Below, piece after piece: positions 1 to 8,369 of a DNA stretch of 15,595 nt (position 1 is the first letter of the stretch; the number at the start of each line of letters is the position of its first letter). The stretch is from an uncultured Eubacteriales bacterium (GTDB lineage Bacteria; Bacillota; Clostridia; Oscillospirales; Acutalibacteraceae), in NCBI GenBank assembly GCA_948823415.1, contig CAQKRU010000021.1:1-15595 (forward strand). Direction: 5' to 3'. The notes beneath the pieces are model-generated. The model was not told the origin of the DNA. It ran no database searches and saw only the letters and a program-made list of their open reading frames with translations. A program made the position numbers and the translations under genes.

Positions 1-129
1 AGAATCTTTTGATCTAGCGGGAAAACGGGAATAACATGAGGTTTAACTAAATAAATATTAAAGATAGGATAGAGAGTTAAGATGGAATCGGGGTCTTGGC
101 TCTCATGACGTTTGTGGAGGAGCAAGGTT

Positions 130-2361
130 ATGGCAAAAGGGACCACAATCAGAATGTGGCGCAGGTCGATTTTTGTGTTGGCGTCGCTGCTCATCGTGGG
201 ATTTGGAGTAATCGTCTTTAGACTGGTAAAGTTGCAACTTGTCGAGGGCGAAAAACTGCAGCAAATGGCCACAGAACAGCAATTAAAAGATACAAAAATA
301 AACGCACAAAGAGGCACGATCTACGACAGAAACATGAAACCGTTGGCACAAAGCGCAACAGTTTGGACGGTGGTTCTGGAGCCAGCTTATTTGAAGGACC
401 CAGAATTAATCGAGAAAATCGCCAGCGGGCTAGCTCCGATTTTAGAAATGGACAAGAGTGAGATCTTAGAAAAGGCGAAGAAAAAGTCGTTCTACACAGT
501 GCTGAAGCGGAAGGTAGAGAGCGACGTCAAAGATAAAATCATAGCGTTTCATAAGGAAAACAAGATAACAACGGGCATACGGCTGGTGGAGGATTACAAG
601 CGGTATTATCCGTACGGTGACTTTGCTGCGTGCGTTATTGGCTTTACGGGGACGGATAGCCAAGGTCTCTCGGGGCTGGAGAGCTACTACGATGAGTACC
701 TAACCGGCCAGGCGGGCAGATTGGTCACAGCCAGAAACGCAGTGGGCACGGATATGCCGTTTGACTACGAGAAGATGATTCCGGCGCAAAACGGCAATAA
801 TCTGGTTTTGTGCATAGACGAAGTGATTCAGCACTTTTTGGAAAAGGGCCTAGAAGAGGGGATTGTCAACAACAAGGTCATGAACAGGGCCGGCGCCATC
901 ATGATGAACGTCAATACCGGCGAGATAATAGGCATGGCGGTAAAGGGCGGCTACGACCTCAACAAACCGTTTGAAATTGCGGACGCAGAAAAAAAGGCTC
1001 AAATAGAAGCCCTGCCAGAATCGGAGCGCGCAAAGGCAAAAGCAGAAGCTCTGGAGGCACAGTGGCGTAATAAGCTGGTTAGCGACACCTACATGCCGGG
1101 CTCGGTGTACAAGCAAATCACAACAGCCATGGCGTTTGAAGAGAATTTGATTGACGAAAAGACCAACTTTAATTGCACCGGAAGTTTTGTGCCGTTCCCG
1201 GGCGCCCGGCCGATTCGGTGCCACAAACACGGCGGACATGGCAGCCAGGTTTTTGCGCGAGCCTTTTGCAACTCCTGCAACCCGGCGTTCATCCAGGTTG
1301 GCCAAAAAATAGGACCCGAGAGGTTTTACAAATACTACCAGGCGTTTGGCTTCACCGAAAAAACCGGCATAGACCTGCCCGGCGAAGCGAACGGAATCTT
1401 CTTTAGCAAAGATGGCCGCATGGGTCCGATGGATTTGGCGGTGGCATCGTTTGGACAGAACTTTAGCGTAACGCCGCTCCAGATGATAATAGCAGCGGCG
1501 GCCGTTGCAAACGGTGGATACATAGTTCAACCGCACGTTGTGAAGCAGATCGTTGCCAGTGACGGGAATATCATAAAAAATTTTGACACCGTAAGGAAAA
1601 GGCAGGTTATTTCGGAAGAAACATCTTCCAGAGTGCGTGCGCTGCTCACTCAGAATGCAATTGACGGCGGCGCGAAGAACGGCAACGTTCCAGGATACAG
1701 AATTGGCGGCAAAACAGGAACATCGCAAAAAATAGGTGACAGTGGTCCGGGCGGCATGGACTATATCTCGTCGTTCTGTGGCTTTGCGCCGGGCGATAAC
1801 CCGCAGTATATTTTGCTGATTTATTACGATACGCCAAAAGGGCCGAGCTACTACGGAGCGCTCGTGGCGGCGCCGACGTTTGCAAGGGTCATGCAAGACG
1901 CGTTGCCGTACCTGGGCGTGGAGCGCAAGTATACCGACGAGGAGATGGCCAACCTAGACATCCAGGTGCCGTTTTTGGTGGGCTCATCGGTCGACAAGGC
2001 CAAACTCCAGGCGATAAATCTGCAACTAAACCCAGTCGTCTACGGCTCTGGCGAGACGGTTATATCGCAGGTTCCAGAAGTCTCGACTAAAATGCCAAAA
2101 GGCGGCAGGATAGTGCTCTACACAGACGACTCCAACGCGAATCCCAAAGCAGTGGTGCCCAAGTTTGCAGGCATGACGCTCTCCGCAGCCAACAGAGAGG
2201 CCAGCGCAGCAAAAGTGAACATCATAATAAAAGGAGCGGCGCTGTCGAGCTCGGGATGCGTGTGCGCAAGCCAAAGCATAGCCGCGGGCACAGAAGTCCG
2301 CCCCGGCACAGTGGTAACCCTGACGTTCTCGCAGAAAAAATCGGAGCAGCACAGTGACTAG
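130..2361 (+). CDS. spoVD: SpoVD-type class B penicillin-binding protein (PASTA-containing transpeptidase)
   Basis: This is a D,D-transpeptidase that cross-links peptidoglycan at the septum or spore cortex, acting outside the membrane with a SEDS polymerase. I chose ATG at 130 (743 aa) because GGAGGAG lies at 116-122 with a 7-nt gap; the upstream TTG at 112 has no such site. In 743-aa numbering there is one N-terminal membrane segment (about 13-35) after a short basic tail and a PBP dimerisation region (about 50-220). The transpeptidase motifs are SVYK 325-328 (nucleophile S325), SCN 382-384 and KTG 528-530. Two C-terminal PASTA-like repeats cover about 610-670 and 675-737. Cys364 and Cys383 are 19 residues apart, the spacing I recall for the redox-controlled Cys332/Cys351 pair of Bacillus subtilis SpoVD. 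This favours SpoVD over PBP2B/FtsI, although two PASTA repeats are more PBP2B-like. As the only class B PBP here it might also serve vegetative division. Confidence 0.9.
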   Translation: MAKGTTIRMWRRSIFVLASLLIVGFGVIVFRLVKLQLVEGEKLQQMATEQQLKDTKINAQRGTIYDRNMKPLAQSATVWTVVLEPAYLKDPELIEKIASGLAPILEMDKSEILEKAKKKSFYTVLKRKVESDVKDKIIAFHKENKITTGIRLVEDYKRYYPYGDFAACVIGFTGTDSQGLSGLESYYDEYLTGQAGRLVTARNAVGTDMPFDYEKMIPAQNGNNLVLCIDEVIQHFLEKGLEEGIVNNKVMNRAGAIMMNVNTGEIIGMAVKGGYDLNKPFEIADAEKKAQIEALPESERAKAKAEALEAQWRNKLVSDTYMPGSVYKQITTAMAFEENLIDEKTNFNCTGSFVPFPGARPIRCHKHGGHGSQVFARAFCNSCNPAFIQVGQKIGPERFYKYYQAFGFTEKTGIDLPGEANGIFFSKDGRMGPMDLAVASFGQNFSVTPLQMIIAAAAVANGGYIVQPHVVKQIVASDGNIIKNFDTVRKRQVISEETSSRVRALLTQNAIDGGAKNGNVPGYRIGGKTGTSQKIGDSGPGGMDYISSFCGFAPGDNPQYILLIYYDTPKGPSYYGALVAAPTFARVMQDALPYLGVERKYTDEEMANLDIQVPFLVGSSVDKAKLQAINLQLNPVVYGSGETVISQVPEVSTKMPKGGRIVLYTDDSNANPKAVVPKFAGMTLSAANREASAAKVNIIIKGAALSSSGCVCASQSIAAGTEVRPGTVVTLTFSQKKSEQHSD

Positions 2362-2403
2362 AAAATGAAAATTCACACAGCACAAGCAAAAGTTCAAAAA
2401 ATG

Positions 2404-2412
2404 TGCTATAAT
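2404..2412 (+). promoter_or_regulatory. extended -10 promoter upstream of mraY
   Basis: TGCTATAAT, an exact TGn-TATAAT extended -10, sits in the 88-base gap after spoVD. No good -35 lies 16-19 bases upstream, which extended -10 promoters tolerate. The 15 bases around it (2399-2413) are identical to the core upstream of ftsZ (8152-8166). Transcription would begin near 2419, giving mraY and later genes their own start separate from read-through of spoVD. Confidence 0.55.
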
Positions 2413-2461
2413 TGTAGTAGTTTAAGCAGCAAAGGGCAGGTTTAGAAAGGTGGCATGCGGC

Positions 2462-3502
2462 ATGGTGGCAAACGTATGGATGATTTTTGCGATAGTAGCC
2501 TCATTCTTAATCACATATTTTTTAGGAAAGCGGATTATACCGTACCTTCAAAGGCTCAAATACGGCCAAACCATACTAAAAATCGGGCCATCGTGGCACA
2601 AAAATAAGCAGGGCACACCCACAATGGGCGGAGTAATTTTCGTTATCGGAATATACGCCGCAATCCTCGTGACAATGCCGCTGTACTACTTCTTGGTCGC
2701 CAAAAACACGCTGCACCTGCAAGAGCCACCGCTCATAATGCAAAAAATCATGTCCGGCCTCCTGATGGCGCTGGCGTACGGCGCAATCGGCTTTTTGGAC
2801 GACTATATAAAGGTAGTAAAAAAGCGCAATCTGGGGCTAACCGCCGGGCAAAAGCTCCTCATGCAGTTTTTGGTTGTGGGCTCGTACCTGCTGTCGCTTT
2901 ATTGCGCGGAGGTGCTGCAAGGAGGCCTCGGCGCCACGTCGACGACCATACCGTTCTTTGGCCGGGTTGACCTAGGGGTGCTATATTGGCCGATGGCGTC
3001 ATTGCTGATAGTGGGCATGGTGAACGCGGTGAATTTAACGGACGGAATAGACGGCCTGTGCACGTCGATCACGTTTTTCTCTGCAACATTTTTCATGCTG
3101 ATATCGAATTTCCTGCATATATTCAATTTGAGCATAGTCGCAGGGGCGCTAGTTGGCGGGTGTCTGGGCTTTTTGATATTCAACATTCACCCCGCAAAAG
3201 TGTTCATGGGGGATACAGGCTCATTGTTCTTGGGCGGATTAATCTGCGCGCTAGCATTCACGCTGGATGTGCCAGTGCTGTTGCCGATAATCGGCGGTGT
3301 GTACGTGCTGGAGATGTTCTCGGTGATCCTGCAAGTGGCGTATTTTAAGGCAACAAAGGGCAAACGCCTGTTCAAAATGAGTCCGCTGCACCATCACTTC
3401 GAGATTTGCGGCTGGAGCGAGGCCAAAATTTGCATCGTATTTAATGTAATCACAGTGGTGCTCGGAGCGCTGGCGGTTGTGCTGGCGGCGTATGGGCTTT
3501 GA
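2462..3502 (+). CDS. mraY: Phospho-N-acetylmuramoyl-pentapeptide transferase MraY
   Basis: MraY transfers phospho-MurNAc-pentapeptide from its UDP carrier to undecaprenyl phosphate, making lipid I at the inner face of the membrane. I prefer ATG 2462 (346 aa), because AAAGGTGG at 2446-2453 is 8 nt upstream. GTG 2450 (350 aa) is an alternative, with AGGGCAGG ahead of it. The protein is a polytopic membrane protein of about ten helices. Family signatures are present: the Mg-binding DDYIK (Asp pair near 113-114), NLTDGIDG at 191-198, MGDTGS at 249-254, and PLHHHFE in the last cytoplasmic loop. Its length is close to other Gram-positive MraY proteins. Its stop touches the next reading region, and ftsW follows after 41 bases. 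In many Firmicutes murE/murF precede and murD follows mraY; none of these is here. Confidence 0.97.
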   Translation: MVANVWMIFAIVASFLITYFLGKRIIPYLQRLKYGQTILKIGPSWHKNKQGTPTMGGVIFVIGIYAAILVTMPLYYFLVAKNTLHLQEPPLIMQKIMSGLLMALAYGAIGFLDDYIKVVKKRNLGLTAGQKLLMQFLVVGSYLLSLYCAEVLQGGLGATSTTIPFFGRVDLGVLYWPMASLLIVGMVNAVNLTDGIDGLCTSITFFSATFFMLISNFLHIFNLSIVAGALVGGCLGFLIFNIHPAKVFMGDTGSLFLGGLICALAFTLDVPVLLPIIGGVYVLEMFSVILQVAYFKATKGKRLFKMSPLHHHFEICGWSEAKICIVFNVITVVLGALAVVLAAYGL

Positions 3503-3543
3503 TGGGTACCGTGCAGGCTAAGGGGCAACGAGGAGGCAAAAAA

Positions 3544-4830
3544 ATGAGCAGAAATTACAGCAGAGCGGCAAGGCCAAGGGGACAGCAAGAAAATAGACCT
3601 AGCTCAAGGGACGCAAGGGCGCGGAATGATAAAACGAAGAAGCATTCTGGCTTTAAGTTTGGCGGACTAGCGGCAGTCTCGAGGGGTCTCAACCCGGTAA
3701 AAAATAAGCTAAAAGTGTTCTCCATGCGGTCGGGCCTAGATATGCCGTTCTTTTTTATAAACATGGCAATACTCGTGGTTGGCCTTGTGATGATGTTTTC
3801 GGCCTCATACCCCAACGCCTATTACTACAAAAATGGCGACAGTTACTACTTTATAAGGAGTCAGTTGATTTGGGCGGTCATCGGGGTTGTCGCTATGATC
3901 GCGGTTTCTTATTTCGACTACCACCACTTCCACAAGTTCGCTGTCCCCATATTGGGAGTTTCGTTCGTGTTGCTCGTTGTGGTGCTCTTCATGCCGATGG
4001 TAAACGGCGTCCACCGGTGGATCCCGCTCGGCCCAATCGGCTTTCAGGCATCGGAGATAACGAAATTCGCGATCGTGCTGTCGTTTGCGCACTTCATCTC
4101 GATAAACTTCAAAAAAATGGACACGTTCAAATATGGAATCCTGCCATACGGCATAATACTGGCGTTCACGGCGTTTTTGCTGTACCTGGAGCCCCACATT
4201 TCGTGCCTGATCATCGTGGTGCTGCTGGCCGGCGGCATGCTATACATTGGCGGGGTAAAACTGCGATGGTTTGGGCTGGTCTTGGCAATAGCGTTAGCGG
4301 CAGTTGGCTACGTAGTGCTGTTTACGGATAAGCTCGGCTACGCAAATGGCCGTGTGCAGGGATGGTTAGACCCATTCACAAGCAATCCAAACGTAGACAC
4401 GTGGCAGACAAAGCAGGGGCTCTATGCGATAGGGTCCGGAGGCCTGTGGGGACTGGGATTAGGGCAGTCGCGGCAAAAGTATCTCTACATTCCGGAGCCG
4501 CAGAACGACTTCATTTTTTCGGTAGTCTGCGAAGAGCTGGGCTTTATCGGGGCATTGATAATCCTAATCCTGTTTGCAATGCTGATTTGGCGGGGAATCA
4601 TGATATCGATGCGAGCCAAAGACAAATTTGGCACATTGCTAGGCATCGGACTCACGGCGCAGGTCGGCCTGCAGGTGATCTTGAACATCTTCGTCGTAAC
4701 AAACACGATTCCAAACACAGGCATAAGCCTTCCATTCTTTAGCTATGGCGGTACGTCGCTGGTCATGCTGCTTGTGCAGATGGGCATAGTTTTGTCAATA
4801 TCCAGAACGTCGAAAATAGAAAAAACCTGA
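3544..4830 (+). CDS. ftsW: SEDS peptidoglycan polymerase FtsW/SpoVE
   Basis: This is a SEDS-family glycosyltransferase that polymerises lipid II into glycan strands with a class B PBP. ATG 3544 (428 aa) is chosen for its perfect AGGAGG at 3531-3536, 7 nt away; upstream in-frame TTG 3499 and ATG 3502 lack a site that good. A very basic cytosolic N-tail of about 65 residues, rich in Arg, Lys and Ser, precedes roughly ten membrane helices. Conserved elements are GVHRWIPLGPIGFQASEITKFA (here split as GVHRWI, then QASEITKFA), the loop PEPQNDFIF with the presumed catalytic Asp at 322, the following EELGF, and FFSYGGTS near the end. FtsW and SpoVE cannot be separated by motif. Pairing with a SpoVD-type PBP fits SpoVE, while the dcw position and the absence of another SEDS gene here fit a division role. 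The stop overlaps the first murG ATG by one base. Confidence 0.93.
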   Translation: MSRNYSRAARPRGQQENRPSSRDARARNDKTKKHSGFKFGGLAAVSRGLNPVKNKLKVFSMRSGLDMPFFFINMAILVVGLVMMFSASYPNAYYYKNGDSYYFIRSQLIWAVIGVVAMIAVSYFDYHHFHKFAVPILGVSFVLLVVVLFMPMVNGVHRWIPLGPIGFQASEITKFAIVLSFAHFISINFKKMDTFKYGILPYGIILAFTAFLLYLEPHISCLIIVVLLAGGMLYIGGVKLRWFGLVLAIALAAVGYVVLFTDKLGYANGRVQGWLDPFTSNPNVDTWQTKQGLYAIGSGGLWGLGLGQSRQKYLYIPEPQNDFIFSVVCEELGFIGALIILILFAMLIWRGIMISMRAKDKFGTLLGIGLTAQVGLQVILNIFVVTNTIPNTGISLPFFSYGGTSLVMLLVQMGIVLSISRTSKIEKT

Positions 4831-5963
4831 TGAAAGTGGCGAGCACGATGAGAATAATCTTTGCGGGCGGCGGTACGGCGGGGCACATAAACCCGGCCCT
4901 GGCCGTGGCGGAGTATGTAAAAGAAGCCCGACCAGACGCGCAGATGTTGTATGTTGGCGCGGTTGGCGGGATGGAAGAAAGGCTGGTGAAGCAGGCCGGG
5001 CTGGACTTTAGCGGCATAAAAATTTCTGGATTCAGCCGAAAGCTTAATTTGGCGGGCTTAAAAAAGAATATAATAACGCTAAAGCGGGTTGTAACTGCAA
5101 GTTTGGAGTCAAAAAAGATAATCGAGCAGTTTAGGCCGGACATCTGCGTGGGCACAGGAGGCTACGTGAGCGGTCCAATTTTGCGAAAAGCCGCGCAGAT
5201 GGGTGTGCCGATAATAATCCACGAGCAAAATGCGTTCCCTGGCATCACAACGAAGATGCTGGCACACAAAGCAGAGTGCGTGATGCTAGCGGTGGGGGAG
5301 GCGCGAAAATTTTTTGACAAAAGGTGCAAAATAGCGGTAACGGGGAACCCCATAAGGAAGGAAATTGCCCAAATGACGCAGCAAGAGGCCCGCGCAAAGC
5401 TGAAGTTGGACAATCGGCCGGTAGTGCTGTCTTTTGGGGGCAGCTTGGGCGCCAGAAAAATTAATGAGGCCGTGGTCGACTTGATCGCAGATACGGCAAG
5501 GACGGACAAACTTCAGCATATCCACGCTTTTGGGCAGTACGGGCAGTGGTTCTTGCCGGAGCTAGAGAAAAAAGGCGTCAAAATCTCGGCGCACCCGAAT
5601 TTGGACATACGAGAGTACATCAGCAACATGCCAACATGCCTGGCCGCGGCCGACTTGGTCATCTGCCGGGCGGGAGCCATCACTCTGAGTGAGATTCAGG
5701 CGCAGGGCAAGGCTTCGATTTTGATTCCTTCGCCAAACGTCGCGGAAAATCACCAATACCACAACGCAATGGCGCTTGTGAACAACCACGCGGCGAGCAT
5801 CCTAGAAGAGCGGGATTTAACCGGCGAAATGCTCATAAAAAAGGTGAATGAACTGTTGGCGCACCCCGAAACTATGCGAGAATTTCAACAAAATGCGAAA
5901 AAAATGGCCATATATGACGCAAATCAGCGGATTTATTCTATAATAGAAAAAATAGTCGGATAG
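4830..5963 (+). CDS. murG: UDP-GlcNAc:lipid I N-acetylglucosaminyltransferase MurG
   Basis: MurG adds GlcNAc from UDP-GlcNAc to lipid I, forming lipid II, as a GT-B fold enzyme on the cytoplasmic membrane face. In 377-aa numbering the signature glycine loops are GGGTAGH at 13-19, GTGGYVSGP at 108-116 and SFGGSLGA at 201-208. HEQN is at 131-134, and the donor-binding CRAGAITLSE at 279-288 is followed by PSPNVAENHQ. ATG 4830 overlaps the ftsW stop (TGATG), implying translational coupling but with a poor ribosome site. ATG 4848 (371 aa, starting MRIIFAGGG) fits the usual MurG N-terminus better and has AAAGTGG 8 nt upstream, so it may be the true start. Length is normal for the family and no key residue is visibly lost. 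Confidence 0.96.
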   Translation: MKVASTMRIIFAGGGTAGHINPALAVAEYVKEARPDAQMLYVGAVGGMEERLVKQAGLDFSGIKISGFSRKLNLAGLKKNIITLKRVVTASLESKKIIEQFRPDICVGTGGYVSGPILRKAAQMGVPIIIHEQNAFPGITTKMLAHKAECVMLAVGEARKFFDKRCKIAVTGNPIRKEIAQMTQQEARAKLKLDNRPVVLSFGGSLGARKINEAVVDLIADTARTDKLQHIHAFGQYGQWFLPELEKKGVKISAHPNLDIREYISNMPTCLAAADLVICRAGAITLSEIQAQGKASILIPSPNVAENHQYHNAMALVNNHAASILEERDLTGEMLIKKVNELLAHPETMREFQQNAKKMAIYDANQRIYSIIEKIVG

Positions 5964-6065
5964 CGGATAAAGCGCGGCAAAATCGGATTCACCAAAACAT
6001 TCCCGAGGGCATAGTATGAAACCAGTGAAACGCGGATAAAATACGTGCCGGACGGGGTGGTCGGA

Positions 6066-7325
6066 GTGGAGAGACTAGTAGTAGAACACGCAGAGCGGTT
6101 GTCGGGCGAGGTGGCGGTCCAGGGGTCCAAAAACAGCGCCCTACCGATATTGACGGCAACGCTCCTTTGCGATGGCATTTGCACCATTGAGAACTGTCCG
6201 GATTTGTCGGACGTGGACGTCACGCTGGAGATTTTAAAAAGCCTGGGAGCAAAAGTCTTAAAAGAAAAAAATAGCGTAATCGTAGATTCAACCGAGGTTT
6301 GCGGCTTTAAAATCTCGAAGGAAATGATGAAAAAAATAAGATCGTCGATACTTTTTTTGGGCGCGCTGTCAGCAAGAATGGGCCGGGCGGAGCTGTGCGT
6401 TCCGGGCGGATGCAAACTGGGTCCACGGCCGATAGATTGGCATTTGGCGGCGCTCTCGCAGATGGGGCTAAAAATTGAAAACCAAGACAAAATGCTGTTT
6501 TGCAAGCTGGAGGACAGATTCGAGGGTGCAGAGATAACTCTGCCGCTTCCAAGTGTGGGAGCGACGGAGAATATCATCCTGGCGGCGGTTTTGGCCAAGG
6601 GCACAACGATAATCCGCAACGCCGCGCGAGAGCCAGAAATTTGCGATTTGTGCGATTTTTTGATAAAATGTGGAGCAAGGATAGAAGGAGCCGGCCAGAG
6701 CGCGGTTAAGATAGTGGGCGTTGAGAAATTGTCCGGGACGGAGCATAGGGTTATCCCCGACAGAATCGTAGCGGTGACCTTTTTGGCAGCAGCGGCGGCC
6801 GTGGGCGGAGACGTAACGGTGCAAAGCGTAGCTCCAACGCATATGCAGAGCATGTTGGAGGTCTTTAAGAAGATCGGGTGCGATGTGAATGTGGCCGCAG
6901 AATCTGTGCAGATCTTGGCAAAAGACAAGAAATTGGCGCCGATTAGGGAGATTGTGACTAAGCCTTACCCCGGATTCCCAACAGATGCGCAGGCTTTGTT
7001 TATGGTTTTGGCTTCTATTTCCGATGGCAGCTGTATGTTTGTCGAAAATATCTTCAAAAACCGCTATAAACACGCGGAGGAGCTCGTAAAGATGGGCGCA
7101 GACATTAAGGTTATGGACAAAATAGCGGTGGTGAAGGGCGTGGATGAGCTTTATGGAGAAGAAACCCTGGAGGCGAAGGACTTGAGAGGGGCAGCAGCTT
7201 TGGTAATTGCCGCAATGGCCGCGGACGGAAGGACTACTATAACCGAGGTGGAGCATCTGGACAGGGGTTATGAGGACTTTGAGCAAAACCTGCGGCGCTT
7301 GGGAGCGAATATAAAGAGGATCTAA
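6066..7325 (+). CDS. murA: UDP-N-acetylglucosamine 1-carboxyvinyltransferase MurA
   Basis: MurA makes the first committed step of peptidoglycan synthesis, transferring enolpyruvate from PEP to UDP-GlcNAc in the cytoplasm. GTG 6066 (419 aa) is chosen over GTG 6045 for two reasons: GGGGTGG at 6054-6060 is 5 nt upstream, and numbering from there puts the catalytic GSKN lysine and asparagine at 22 and 23, as in Escherichia coli. The PEP-binding cysteine lies in VPGGC at residue 116, followed by KLGPRPIDWH. This Cys is the fosfomycin target, so the enzyme should be fosfomycin-sensitive; that is an inference from the motif. The inside-out alpha/beta repeat architecture runs to the end, and DRGYEDFEQNLRRLGA is a typical C-terminus. 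A 102-base gap after murG contains no clear promoter, and ftsQ follows after only 6 bases. Confidence 0.96.
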   Translation: MERLVVEHAERLSGEVAVQGSKNSALPILTATLLCDGICTIENCPDLSDVDVTLEILKSLGAKVLKEKNSVIVDSTEVCGFKISKEMMKKIRSSILFLGALSARMGRAELCVPGGCKLGPRPIDWHLAALSQMGLKIENQDKMLFCKLEDRFEGAEITLPLPSVGATENIILAAVLAKGTTIIRNAAREPEICDLCDFLIKCGARIEGAGQSAVKIVGVEKLSGTEHRVIPDRIVAVTFLAAAAAVGGDVTVQSVAPTHMQSMLEVFKKIGCDVNVAAESVQILAKDKKLAPIREIVTKPYPGFPTDAQALFMVLASISDGSCMFVENIFKNRYKHAEELVKMGADIKVMDKIAVVKGVDELYGEETLEAKDLRGAAALVIAAMAADGRTTITEVEHLDRGYEDFEQNLRRLGANIKRI

Positions 7326-7331
7326 GATTTT

Positions 7332-8132
7332 ATGAAGAAGTTTAAACAGAAAAAAAGACCGGCAAAGGTAAAAAATGCGAACTTGGCGATTAACTATAAA
7401 ATGAGGTCACGGCTGAGTTATTGCGCGATATTTTGCGCGATTTCTGCTGTGTGCTTGTTTTTTTCTTCGATGATTCTTTTTCGGGCGAAGTACATAGACG
7501 TCAACACCAATGACCTTGATGCGGCCGCAAGGGACGCGGTTTACGAAAATTTGGGGATAAATCAAGGCGACAATCTTCTTCTAATAGACGAAAACGCAGT
7601 TAGCAAGAGGCTCGAGGACGCGATTGTGGACGTGGATTGCGTAGAGATCGAAAAAAAGTTTCCGGATGCCATTTTCATAAACGTGAAGAAGGCCAATAAA
7701 GCGTTTGACATAGAGTCTGCTGCCGGGGAGTACATTGCAATAAGCGGTAAGGGCAAGGTTTTGGGGGTCTCGGACGCCCACGAAGAGGGGCTGATTCTTT
7801 TAAAGGGGACGGAGCCGGAGTCCTTTGAGGTTGGCAAAAAGGCTACATATAAGGATAAGTCGGTGGAGAAGAAGATCTCGGAGTTTATTGAAATGATGAA
7901 CGCGAATAATCTTGAAAAAACGACGGAAATAGACTTTAATAACGGGCACTTGTTCTTTGCCACTTACGACGGCCGGGTGAGGATAAATTTTGGATTTTAC
8001 GAGAACATGGACTATAAAATAAAGACGGCGGCCGAGATCATAAACACTAAGCTGGGCGCGGCAGAAAGCGGAACGCTGGATCTTTCGGAAGTTTTTGAAG
8101 AAAATCGGTCGTATTTTACACCAAACTATTAA
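7332..8132 (+). CDS. ftsQ: Cell division protein FtsQ/DivIB
   Basis: This is a bitopic divisome protein that bridges FtsL/FtsB-type proteins and the septal synthase. The 266-aa product begins with a strongly basic cytosolic tail (MKKFKQKKRPAKVK). One membrane helix follows at about residues 29-50. The extracytoplasmic part has a POTRA-like segment (about 52-125, containing YIDVNTNDLD and the FPDAIFINVKKANKAF strand) and then an FtsQ-type beta domain. Sequence is poorly conserved in this family, so the call also rests on position between murA and ftsZ, size and topology. The ribosome site AGAGGA at 7315-7320 is 11 nt from the ATG. No stop-codon overlap occurs with murA, but the 6-base gap indicates cotranscription. 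Confidence 0.85.
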   Translation: MKKFKQKKRPAKVKNANLAINYKMRSRLSYCAIFCAISAVCLFFSSMILFRAKYIDVNTNDLDAAARDAVYENLGINQGDNLLLIDENAVSKRLEDAIVDVDCVEIEKKFPDAIFINVKKANKAFDIESAAGEYIAISGKGKVLGVSDAHEEGLILLKGTEPESFEVGKKATYKDKSVEKKISEFIEMMNANNLEKTTEIDFNNGHLFFATYDGRVRINFGFYENMDYKIKTAAEIINTKLGAAESGTLDLSEVFEENRSYFTPNY

Positions 8133-8135
8133 TTT

Positions 8136-8165
8136 TTGCCACTTATTTTCTAAATGTGCTATAAT
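8136..8165 (+). promoter_or_regulatory. ftsZ promoter P1 (sigma-A type, extended -10)
   Basis: The -35 is TTGCCA at 8136-8141 (5 of 6 consensus bases), the spacer is 18 bases, and the -10 is TATAAT at 8160-8165 preceded by TGC. The 15-base core at 8152-8166 is identical to that upstream of mraY. Predicted start is near 8172, giving a leader of about 200 nt that opens with the hairpin at 8180-8210. This should allow ftsZ expression independent of the upstream wall genes. Confidence 0.7.
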
Positions 8166-8179
8166 TTTCGCAAATATAA

Positions 8180-8210
8180 TTTGGCTTGCAGATAGTGGCA
8201 ATCCGCCAAA
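8180..8210 (+). promoter_or_regulatory. predicted 5'-leader hairpin of the ftsZ P1 transcript
   Basis: TTTGGC (8180-8185) pairs with GCCAAA (8205-8210). Just inside, TTGC (8186-8189) pairs with GCAA (8198-8201), leaving an 8-base loop and a 3-base TCC bulge. It would sit about 8 bases from the predicted P1 start, a position typical of mRNA-stabilising 5' stem-loops. There is no T tract, so it is not a terminator. Function is inferred only. Confidence 0.4.
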
Positions 8211-8277
8211 TCGATGGTGAGAATGTATACAAAATTCATTTTTTGTGCTAAAAAAGAAATAAATTTTATTAAATATC

Positions 8278-8306
8278 TTGAAATTTTTATAGTAATGTGT
8301 TAAATT
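8278..8306 (+). promoter_or_regulatory. possible second ftsZ promoter P2
   Basis: TTGAAA at 8278-8283, a 17-base spacer, and TAAATT at 8301-8306 preceded by TGT form a plausible but weaker sigma-A promoter (the -10 matches 4 of 6). Predicted start is near 8313, about 57 nt before the ftsZ ATG. The surrounding DNA is very AT-rich, so chance matches are likely. Confidence 0.35.
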
Positions 8307-8369
8307 AAAAAATGAGATGGTTTGTAGGTTTTTATATGGAAGATATTTGTAAAACAGGAGGTACATTAA

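Noticed and set aside
1..111. An open frame tail at 2-34 and a tiny ATG frame at 82 ahead of spoVD
   Set aside because: The tail gives only ten residues before TAA, too few to identify as an ftsL end. The ATG frame is eight codons long with no clear purpose. The region is left as an unassigned leader.
850..1896. 348-aa minus-strand open frame inside spoVD
   Set aside because: It lies wholly antisense to a well-supported gene, has no recognisable domain, and an odd Arg/His/Cys-rich composition typical of shadow frames.
6005..6039. Seven-codon frame (MKPVKRG) with a GAGGG site in the murG-murA gap, beside 9-bp direct repeats GCGGATAAA at 5963-5971 and 6032-6040
   Set aside because: Too short to assess; the repeats are short and their spacing suggests no known element.
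5933..6928. 331-aa minus-strand open frame across the murG-murA junction
   Set aside because: It is antisense to murA, with low-complexity Ser/Thr/Ala-rich content and no domain; a shadow of murA codon bias.
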